Assembly (NCBI GenBank): GCA_900316015.1
Contig: ONBG01000006.1
Coordinates: 62,001 to 126,000, forward strand
Direction: 5' to 3'
DNA from: an uncultured Prevotella sp.
GTDB taxonomy: Bacteria; Bacteroidota; Bacteroidia; Bacteroidales; Bacteroidaceae
DNA: 64,000 nucleotides
Every line of letters begins with the position of its first letter. Position 1 is the stretch's first letter. The position numbers and the translations under genes are program-made. Shown piece after piece: positions 56,883 to 64,000 of this stretch. The notes beneath the pieces were generated by a model. That model saw nothing but the letters and a program-made list of their open reading frames with translations, made no database searches and had not been told where the DNA came from.

Positions 56883-59705
56883 TTAGAATGTTACCGACAC
56901 GCCAGCACTGACATTGCGCGTTAGAGGACTGCTGGCACCATAAGCCTCTGGGTCAAGGACATCGAAATGGTCGATACTGAAGAGATCGACGCCACGGATG
57001 TATACCTTAGCACCCTTTATACTCTTGCTGTTGGCGAAGAGTTTCTGAGGAAGGGTGTAATAGAGCTCGAGGTTCCGCAACTTAAAGAACGAGCGATCGC
57101 AAAGGAATACCGTGTTGTTACGGTAGTTATTGCTATTGCTCTCAGAGCTGAGACGCGGGAACTTGGCATCCGTATGGCTGCTGGTCCAACGGTTCTCATA
57201 GTAATAGTTGGAGATCGTGGTATTGCCCACTAAGGGCGCAAACATGCTCTTTGTATTCAGCATGGCACTGTAACGACCTGTTCCCTGGAAGAGGGCATAG
57301 AACCCAAAGCCCTTGTATTCCAAGCCGAGATGCAAGTTGTAATAAATCTGCGGGCACACTGTAGAATATCCGATCTTAACGAGATCATTGGCATCAATGA
57401 CCCCATCGCCATTCACATCCTCATACTTGATGTCTCCTGGCTTGACCGTAGAGAAAGTCTGGGTAGGACTGGAGGCGATATCAGCCTCATCCTTGAAGAA
57501 GCCTATTGCCTTGTAGCCATAGAGCTGACTAAGTGAGTTGCCTGTCTGGACAAGATTACCATAGAGACGAGGTTCCTCATCCTGTTCCAAGATCTTGTTG
57601 CGATGATAATCCAAGTTGCCACCGATCGTGTATTTCCAGTCACCTGCTGTATGATGGTAATCCAGTCCCAGTTCCATGCCCCAGCTCTTCACCTTGCCAT
57701 CTGGCTCATAAGGAGTGTCCTGCCCGATCATGGCCGTGTACTTCCCTGCGGTATTCACCCAGATGCCAGAACGGCGTTGGAGATAACCCTCAACGGTTAC
57801 ATCCAACCCACCTAACAATGTGGCATCCAAGCCGACATTGTATTTATAAGCCTTCTCGTGCCCTAAGGTCTGCGATGCCATCCGGTCGAGGTAAGTCCGT
57901 CCGAAATCAGACGACCAGCCACTGGAGAACGGATAAGTTCCCCCAGAGGTAGCATATTGCTGCACATAGTAAGTCCAAGTATTGTTGGGAATATAATCCG
58001 CGTTGATCAGACCTGCACTGGCGCGGAGCTTCATGAAGTTAACCCAACTGACATTTTGCATGAAATTCTCTTTTGAGATCACCCATGCGGCAGACAAGGT
58101 AGGCGAGAAATTCCACTTACTGCCAGGTGCCAGGCGACTGCTCCCCGACTCTACCAAGGCAAGATCGGCGAAATAGCGCTGCTGATAACCATAATGCCCA
58201 TAGAGACTGAAGTCTTGTCGATAGACTGTCGTATTGATACCCGTCTCATCTTGGAACTCATAGTCCCATTTCAGCTGGGCAAACAGAGAATGAGCCCCCC
58301 AGTTTCCTGTATAGTCAGCACTGGCATCGAAATGCAGTCGGCGGGAGAACGTATTGGTATTGGCACCCGAGCCCAGTGATGACTCTGCACCTCCCTGATA
58401 GCTCAAGACCATGGCATCCTCAACGTCGCCTCCCTCCCACTTGGTCAGGTCTAAGCTCTTGCTGGTGTAGATGAAGGTCTTGCTATGATTCTCATAGATA
58501 TTGTTGATATTGTCATACCCTATGCGAGCCTGTGCGAACAGTCCTGGCAGCCAAGCCTTCAGGTCCTGGCGGAGCGTGACATCCGAGAACAGTCCACGGG
58601 TATGGTTCTTATAGTAGCCAGCCCCACGGCTTTCTCCGACGGGATTCACTGTACCCGGCCATGTCGCATTTCCTCCAAAGGTCGTTGCTCCCGTTACGGC
58701 AGGATAGGCTGCGGAAGGCAATGAATAAACCATATCCCACAAGTCAACGGCTGCACCCGGCAGGTTTTGCTCAGACAAATAGCCCAACAGGTTCACCTTC
58801 AGCAAGGTAGTCGGGGTCATATTGATATCCATGTTGATACGCATGTTCCCCTTGACATACTTCTGATTGGTGGAATAACCATCATTCGTATTGGGTTCCT
58901 TGATGAACCCGTTGTTATAGAAAAGGTTCAACATCGTGTAATAACGGAACTTATCGCCACCTCCACTGAACTCTCCTGTCAGATTGCTGGTAACGCTATG
59001 GTTGCGGAACGTCTCATTCAGCCAATCTACATTTGGATAATACATGGGTAGGCTCTGGTCCTTGAAAGCCTGAAGCTCAAGGTCGGAATAACGTGCAGAG
59101 AGCCCATCGTTGACCCGTGCCTCATTCAACGCCGACGCATAGGTATAGGCATCCGCAAACTTAGGCTTGTTGGCCAAGGTATTGATACTATGATCGAAGG
59201 TAAACTTCATTTCCTGACGATGGGCCTTTCCCCTCTTGGTCGTTACGAGAATGGCTCCGTTCGCGCCTTTATACCCATACAAGGCAACAGCAGGCGCATC
59301 CTTCAAGATCGTAACGCTTTCCACTTCCTCAGGGGAAAGGGAGTTGATGGAACGCTCTATGCCATCCACGAGGATAAGAGGCGAGCTGCCTGAAAGACTC
59401 TGCAGTCCACGTACATAGAAGGTTGGATTGGCAAGAGTTTGATAAGCACTCGTATTCTGCAAGGAAACAAGACCCAGCCCCTGCCCTAAAATGGAATTGC
59501 TCAGGTTGATGGAACTTCTCCTGTTCAGGGTTTCCTTCGTGATCAAAGAGGCAGATGCCGTAGACTGCTCCCGAGAGAACGTCACATTCGCTCCCACATC
59601 AATGGGTTGCTGGGCATAGGCAGTCGAGTCTGATTGTGCGTATGACGCAGCTGGCATCCACAAAGACGCAGCAAGCATCGGTACGAATATATTATATTTC
59701 TTCAT
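56883..59705 (-). CDS. SusC/RagA-family TonB-dependent transporter lacking the N-terminal carboxypeptidase-like domain (pair 3)
   Basis: The 940-residue protein is shorter than the other SusC proteins here. After the signal peptide (ending ASYAQ) there are only about 45 residues before the plug (LVSLQNTSAYQTLANPTFYV; ILKDAPAVALYGYKGANGAI). The carboxypeptidase-D-like beta-sandwich is absent, and no DUF4480-type block is seen. The barrel ends in RNVSAGVSVTF. It should still transport with TonB. It is paired with the SusD downstream. Confidence 0.93.
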   Translation of the reverse strand: MKKYNIFVPMLAASLWMPAASYAQSDSTAYAQQPIDVGANVTFSREQSTASASLITKETLNRRSSINLSNSILGQGLGLVSLQNTSAYQTLANPTFYVRGLQSLSGSSPLILVDGIERSINSLSPEEVESVTILKDAPAVALYGYKGANGAILVTTKRGKAHRQEMKFTFDHSINTLANKPKFADAYTYASALNEARVNDGLSARYSDLELQAFKDQSLPMYYPNVDWLNETFRNHSVTSNLTGEFSGGGDKFRYYTMLNLFYNNGFIKEPNTNDGYSTNQKYVKGNMRINMDINMTPTTLLKVNLLGYLSEQNLPGAAVDLWDMVYSLPSAAYPAVTGATTFGGNATWPGTVNPVGESRGAGYYKNHTRGLFSDVTLRQDLKAWLPGLFAQARIGYDNINNIYENHSKTFIYTSKSLDLTKWEGGDVEDAMVLSYQGGAESSLGSGANTNTFSRRLHFDASADYTGNWGAHSLFAQLKWDYEFQDETGINTTVYRQDFSLYGHYGYQQRYFADLALVESGSSRLAPGSKWNFSPTLSAAWVISKENFMQNVSWVNFMKLRASAGLINADYIPNNTWTYYVQQYATSGGTYPFSSGWSSDFGRTYLDRMASQTLGHEKAYKYNVGLDATLLGGLDVTVEGYLQRRSGIWVNTAGKYTAMIGQDTPYEPDGKVKSWGMELGLDYHHTAGDWKYTIGGNLDYHRNKILEQDEEPRLYGNLVQTGNSLSQLYGYKAIGFFKDEADIASSPTQTFSTVKPGDIKYEDVNGDGVIDANDLVKIGYSTVCPQIYYNLHLGLEYKGFGFYALFQGTGRYSAMLNTKSMFAPLVGNTTISNYYYENRWTSSHTDAKFPRLSSESNSNNYRNNTVFLCDRSFFKLRNLELYYTLPQKLFANSKSIKGAKVYIRGVDLFSIDHFDVLDPEAYGASSPLTRNVSAGVSVTF

Positions 59706-59754
59706 AATGTGAATCTTAATTAATTATCAATTGTCAACTGTTCAAGATCAATGA

Positions 59755-61797
59755 TTACCAGCCCGGGTTCTGAGTGATATAGCCTTTGTTCACCTCTGCT
59801 TGTGGGAAAGGCATGAGGAACCACTTCACATCATAGCCATTCCACCAGTCGCGTGCACCCGACGTGATCTCTGCTTTCTCGAAGTCGAAATAAGAAGGCT
59901 CATAATAAGCAGGGGTTCCTTTCTTGGCCGTCTTCCGATCGCTGTCATACCATTTGGTCTCCGAACGTGTCCATGCTCCATTCTCTCCCTTTACCAAGCG
60001 ATAGATCTTCAGCATGTGAAGCTTCTTGGAGAAGATATCCGATCGCTTATAGCGAACCAGATCCCAATAGCGGGAATCCTCGAAGCCCAATTCACAAGCA
60101 CGTTCGCGAAGGATTTCATTCAAGAGTTGATCCTTATTGGACGTCAAGTTCTCGGTCGGATTGCATGCTGCCAGTCCTTTCAATCCAACACGGGCACGGA
60201 CAGCGTCTACATATTCCAATGCCTTCGTGAAGTTCTGGTCTGATTGTAGCAAAGCTTCTGCGTAGGTTAGGTAGAGGTCTGACAACCTGATCAGTCCCCA
60301 CTGATAGTATTGTCTCAAGTAAGCAGAGAAGCCTTTGTCAACCACGAACTTGATATGGCAGTAACTGGTGCCGTACGCCCCGCTTTGTGTCTTAGGTCCT
60401 GTCCCGGCGAGAGATCCTCCGATCCACATCTCGCAATTGGCACCACTCATCTTTCCATTGGAGATATTGGCACCATAAAGGTCACCGTTCACTTCTACGG
60501 TTTCATAGAGCCTGGGGTCACGGGTGTAGGTTCTGTTTTGGAGTTGCTGTTTGGATGCTACCGTATCACCCTTGATAAACATGTGCTGCAGACTCTTGTC
60601 TGCGGTAGGTTTCAAGGCTGCGCTCTCCTCCCATTTGAAGGGAGTACCATCTGCCCAAGGGAACATCTCCACGTACTCCTGCGTCGCATCATAGCCTTGG
60701 CGTTCACCAGTACATTGACTTTGCCAGAAGTTCTTGGAATCCTTGGAACCCAAGACACGTACGGAGAGTAACAGCTCACTACTGTTACGATTGAAATATC
60801 CACATCGGAAAGCATAGCGATAGGCATCTTGCGTGGAGGCAGTAGGCTGCACAAGGGCGTACTTGCCATTCGTCGCAAGAGCATTGAAGAAATCGTCACA
60901 CGCCTTACGGCAACGAGTCCAACGATCCTTACTATAATTTCCATACCACACCAAGGAGTCTTGATCCATGGTATAAGTCCCACTATAATAAGGTTTCTCA
61001 CTATTGAAGAGTGGAGATGCCGCATATTGCAGGACCTTACATTTTAAGGCCATGGCTGCAGCCTTGGTCCAACGCCCAGTCAGGGTAGATAAGTCATCAT
61101 CATTATACTGCCAAGGGAAGGAAGAAGTGTTAATGGCATCATCCAACAGACCCACGATGAAATCGACCGTCGTAGCCACTGACGACCGTGTACGTGTGGA
61201 CAAGTCCTCGTTGACAGAGATATTATGGTCGACGATCGGTAGTCCTCCATAAGCGCGGAACATCTGGAAATAGGCCGATGCGATCAAGCACTTTGCTTCA
61301 GCTACCGTACGACCCTTGATATCAGCCGACATGTCAGGCACCCGATTGACATTCTCAATATAAGTCCAGCAGTCATGGATCAGGTCCCAGGTGTTGTTCT
61401 TCTCATAAGAAAAGATGTTGGAGGCATCATTGGAAGTCAAGGATCCCCCATAAATAGACTTATACATGACCGACTTGGCAAAGATCAACTGCCAGCAGTC
61501 CGTAGCTGCCTCGCAGTTTCCTGTCCAATAGCTTTGGTTACCTGATGCCCATTGGGGACCAGAGGAGTTACTCCCACTGAAATAAGGCAATCCATAATAT
61601 TGCAAGGAATAGCAACCCGTCAGGAACTGAAGGGCATATTCTGAGGAATTGAACACAGTGTCGGAAGTAACCGTTCCGCCCGGAGCTTTCTCAAGGAAAG
61701 AATCGCCGAACTTGATTTGGTCGGTACAAGAACCCAACCCCATTAACAAGGCTGTTCCCAAAAGGGCTCCTAATAATGTCTTATTATCTATTTTCAT
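59755..61797 (-). CDS. SusD/RagB-family glycan-binding lipoprotein (pair 4)
   Basis: The protein has 680 residues and the lipobox Cys24 (LMGLGSC). AKCLIASAYFQMFRAYGGLP, RLSDLYLTYAEALLQSDQNF and LRERACELGFEDSRYWDLVR are SusD features. It is paired with the SusC encoded 16 nt upstream and followed after 49 nt by the next SusC, so pairs 4 and 3 probably form one long transcript. Confidence 0.94.
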   Translation of the reverse strand: MKIDNKTLLGALLGTALLMGLGSCTDQIKFGDSFLEKAPGGTVTSDTVFNSSEYALQFLTGCYSLQYYGLPYFSGSNSSGPQWASGNQSYWTGNCEAATDCWQLIFAKSVMYKSIYGGSLTSNDASNIFSYEKNNTWDLIHDCWTYIENVNRVPDMSADIKGRTVAEAKCLIASAYFQMFRAYGGLPIVDHNISVNEDLSTRTRSSVATTVDFIVGLLDDAINTSSFPWQYNDDDLSTLTGRWTKAAAMALKCKVLQYAASPLFNSEKPYYSGTYTMDQDSLVWYGNYSKDRWTRCRKACDDFFNALATNGKYALVQPTASTQDAYRYAFRCGYFNRNSSELLLSVRVLGSKDSKNFWQSQCTGERQGYDATQEYVEMFPWADGTPFKWEESAALKPTADKSLQHMFIKGDTVASKQQLQNRTYTRDPRLYETVEVNGDLYGANISNGKMSGANCEMWIGGSLAGTGPKTQSGAYGTSYCHIKFVVDKGFSAYLRQYYQWGLIRLSDLYLTYAEALLQSDQNFTKALEYVDAVRARVGLKGLAACNPTENLTSNKDQLLNEILRERACELGFEDSRYWDLVRYKRSDIFSKKLHMLKIYRLVKGENGAWTRSETKWYDSDRKTAKKGTPAYYEPSYFDFEKAEITSGARDWWNGYDVKWFLMPFPQAEVNKGYITQNPGW

Positions 61798-61813
61798 AAT
61801 GATATCCTTTTGA

Positions 61814-64000
61814 TTAGAATCCCACCTTCAGGGAGATTGTATATGTACGTTGCAACGGATAAGTAGGACTGGATGATGCCCTTACCTCTGGATCTCCCCA
61901 CAAATACGGGGTGAAAGTCAAGAGGTTGTAGCCACTTAGTGCCACTTGGATGTTCTTTGCTCCAATTGCTTTCATCCAAGGGAAATGCATATCATAAGCG
62001 ATTTGCAATGTTTTTAGGCGCAGGTACTTCGAGTCCTGGTCATAGAGAGTAGAAGATGCATAGTTGTTATTGGCATTCGCCCATGTGGCACGGGGATACT
62101 TGGCTTTGAAATCAGGATTGTCTGCCGTCCAAGTGTGGTCGACCAGATACTGTAAGAGCCCACCTTGTGTGGTGGAGGAAGCACTCACGAAGGGCTGGCG
62201 GAACACATCCTCAATCAAGCGCGATACATTCCACGCTGCCGTCCACTGGGTATTCACGCTCAGGTTCTTCCATTTGAAGCCTATATTGATACCCGCCATA
62301 TATTCCGGATCATCCGTATAACCCAGTTCACGACTCATATCATTAGAATCGATCTTGCCATCCCCATCCAGGTCTACATAAACGCAATCGCCATATTTCA
62401 GGTTATCGCCTGCCAATTGGATAGGCATGTCCACGCCATATTTGGCCCGATATTCCTCATTGGTCTTCTCGCTATAGAAACCAAAGAGCTTATACAAGGA
62501 GCGAGATCCCAAGCGGTGTCCTTTGGATGCCATATAGGAATTCTTCACGGGAGCTTCCTTGCGCTCAATCACCTTATTTTGGTTATAGGAAAGATTGGTC
62601 TCAATCCAATAACGCATGTTTTTCCCGATCTTGTCATTCCATTTCAGGGAGAGTTCCCAACCATGGCTGTTGACGATACCTGCATTGACCAATGGCAATG
62701 TGTAACCAATATAATCTGGAGCTGTATAATCCGTCAACAAGATATCAGTACGATGCTCATAATAATAATCGAAAGTCGTACGCAGACGATCGTTGAGGAA
62801 GTTGGCATCAAAACCATAGTCCTGCTTGTAGGCATGTTCCCATGTCAGGTCGGGATTGTTGCGGGCACTCTCGTAAGCTCCTTTCCAGAGTGCTGCAGAA
62901 GTCGTGCTGTTTCCAAAGCTATAACCCCGATAGCCGCGGGAGATCAAGCCATTGGAATCGATCACGTATGGGTCGGCAGTATACATAAAGCGGCTGCCTC
63001 CTATCACGTCATTGCCGACAAGACCATAGCTGGCGCGGAGCTTCAGGAAGTTGACCACATTCTTCAACGGTTCCCAGAACTTCTCCTCACTGACAACCCA
63101 TCCTACAGACACGGCAGGGAACGTTCCATATCGCTTGCCTGGCGCAAAGTTCTCAGATCCATTGTATCCCACATTGAACTCAAGCATGTATTTGTTATCA
63201 TAGTCGTACGTAGCACGCCCCACCAAGCCGACATAACCGTGTGGGATATCAGAATAAGTACCTGGATAATACTCCTTGCTTTGGTTATAGAGCAACAGCC
63301 CTCCTACCGTATGCTTGCCAAAGGCGCGATGATAGTTCAGGGAAGACTCGAAATACCAGTTTCGCGCCTTGCCATATGACTCGGAATAAGAGATAGGACC
63401 TTCGTCTCCATATTTCCGATAAGCGATGGTTCCATCGCCCTGCAAGACCGGGGTGTATGTAGCCTTGGTGACTGCTCCGTTCTTATAAATGGTATATGAG
63501 CTATTATAAGAACCTTTGATTTTAAACGACAGGCCCTTAGTAATCATGTCCAACTTCTGGTTGAGCTGGAGATCCATCTGCGTCTTGTTGATATTGGTTT
63601 GCATGAAGCCACCCGTAACACTTGAATTTCCGAAATAGGTAATGCCACTTCCCCCGACAAAAGGCAGTTGGATATCGTCATAATCCGTTGCCGTTGAAAT
63701 GTACTTCCCGTCAATGATACCGGGACTGGAGAACGGGGTGGCCTGGTAGAGGGCCTTGACCATACCTGAAGAACCTTGCCCTGTATAGGGTTTGTTGGCA
63801 TTCGACACATTACCTGCGAGATTAAAGGAGATCGTTGTGGTCTTTGTCACGTCCATATCGATGTTGGCACGATAGTTAAAGCGGTTATACTCATAGCCAA
63901 ACTTATAGTCCTGCCCGAATTCCTTGAACAGACCGCCTTGTGTATAGTAGCCGATATTCAGGAAATAGCGCACGCTTTTCGTTCCTCCACTGATATTGAC
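61814..64000 (-). CDS. SusC/RagA-family TonB-dependent transporter, C-terminal part (pair 4, cut by window end)
   Basis: The frame is open to the last base and reads VNISGGTKSVRYFLNIGYYT at the window edge, the start of the SusC barrel. About 729 residues are visible. FNYRANIDMDVTKTTTISFN and the C-terminal LQRTYTISLKVGF are typical. Signal peptide, carboxypeptidase-like domain and plug lie outside the window. Confidence 0.93.
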   Translation of the reverse strand, partial: VNISGGTKSVRYFLNIGYYTQGGLFKEFGQDYKFGYEYNRFNYRANIDMDVTKTTTISFNLAGNVSNANKPYTGQGSSGMVKALYQATPFSSPGIIDGKYISTATDYDDIQLPFVGGSGITYFGNSSVTGGFMQTNINKTQMDLQLNQKLDMITKGLSFKIKGSYNSSYTIYKNGAVTKATYTPVLQGDGTIAYRKYGDEGPISYSESYGKARNWYFESSLNYHRAFGKHTVGGLLLYNQSKEYYPGTYSDIPHGYVGLVGRATYDYDNKYMLEFNVGYNGSENFAPGKRYGTFPAVSVGWVVSEEKFWEPLKNVVNFLKLRASYGLVGNDVIGGSRFMYTADPYVIDSNGLISRGYRGYSFGNSTTSAALWKGAYESARNNPDLTWEHAYKQDYGFDANFLNDRLRTTFDYYYEHRTDILLTDYTAPDYIGYTLPLVNAGIVNSHGWELSLKWNDKIGKNMRYWIETNLSYNQNKVIERKEAPVKNSYMASKGHRLGSRSLYKLFGFYSEKTNEEYRAKYGVDMPIQLAGDNLKYGDCVYVDLDGDGKIDSNDMSRELGYTDDPEYMAGINIGFKWKNLSVNTQWTAAWNVSRLIEDVFRQPFVSASSTTQGGLLQYLVDHTWTADNPDFKAKYPRATWANANNNYASSTLYDQDSKYLRLKTLQIAYDMHFPWMKAIGAKNIQVALSGYNLLTFTPYLWGDPEVRASSSPTYPLQRTYTISLKVGF

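Noticed and set aside
62165-63379. Plus-strand frame of 404 codons inside the last SusC gene
   Set aside because: It is antisense to the SusC barrel, rich in Ile and His as expected for a shadow, with no ribosome site.

Overview
The window reads as a chromosomal piece of a Prevotella-type Bacteroidales bacterium. The evidence is dense SusC/SusD pairs, a hybrid two-component regulator, a GH57 and debranching-enzyme glycogen operon, and promoters of the Bacteroidetes form TTTG-N19/20-TAnnTTTG. Two secreted proteins also end in the short C-terminal module common in Prevotella. Species cannot be named from the sequence. No rRNA, tRNA, transposase, phage gene or CRISPR array was seen.

Layout. 1-1.6 kb: the end of a CBS-domain protein (probably a ClC channel) and a secreted protein of unknown role. 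1.6-8.3 kb: a complete leftward trp operon in the order trpD-C-F-A-B-E-G. It is preceded by a Bacteroidetes promoter, a 19-residue leader peptide with three consecutive Trp codons and a terminator hairpin, so it is probably controlled by attenuation. 8.4-9.8 kb: a 41-residue small protein, rpe and an ECF sigma factor. 10-22.2 kb: first pectin region, with a GH28-GH105 fusion, a DoxX protein, a secreted Ig-like protein, a SusC/SusD pair and a beta-helix lipoprotein. 22.3-28 kb: glycogen operon (debranching enzyme, glycosyltransferase, GH57) and a divergent Crp/Fnr regulator. 28-41 kb: mostly housekeeping genes. These are a lipid kinase, miaA, gap, mscL, guaA, a MurU-like nucleotidyltransferase, a kinase-RapZ fusion, a small membrane protein, groESL and a ThrE-like exporter. 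41-64 kb: a second and third pectin/galactoside region with a MaoC-like protein, GH27, a hybrid regulator split by an internal deletion, GH28, PL9 and three SusC/SusD pairs. The last SusC runs off the window.

How it fits together. The carbohydrate genes point to capture and breakdown of pectin. PL9 and the GH28 enzymes cut homogalacturonan or rhamnogalacturonan, GH105 removes unsaturated uronic acids, GH27 removes alpha-galactose side groups, and the SusC/SusD pairs import the oligosaccharides. The split regulator at 42.9-46.6 kb would be the natural sensor for the second region.

The least explained signals are non-coding. Two promoter-to-terminator units look like small RNAs. A family of 22-nt-phased repeats occurs at two loci 40 kb apart. 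A 36-nt palindrome lies upstream of groES. A repeat-rich gap lies between mscL and guaA.
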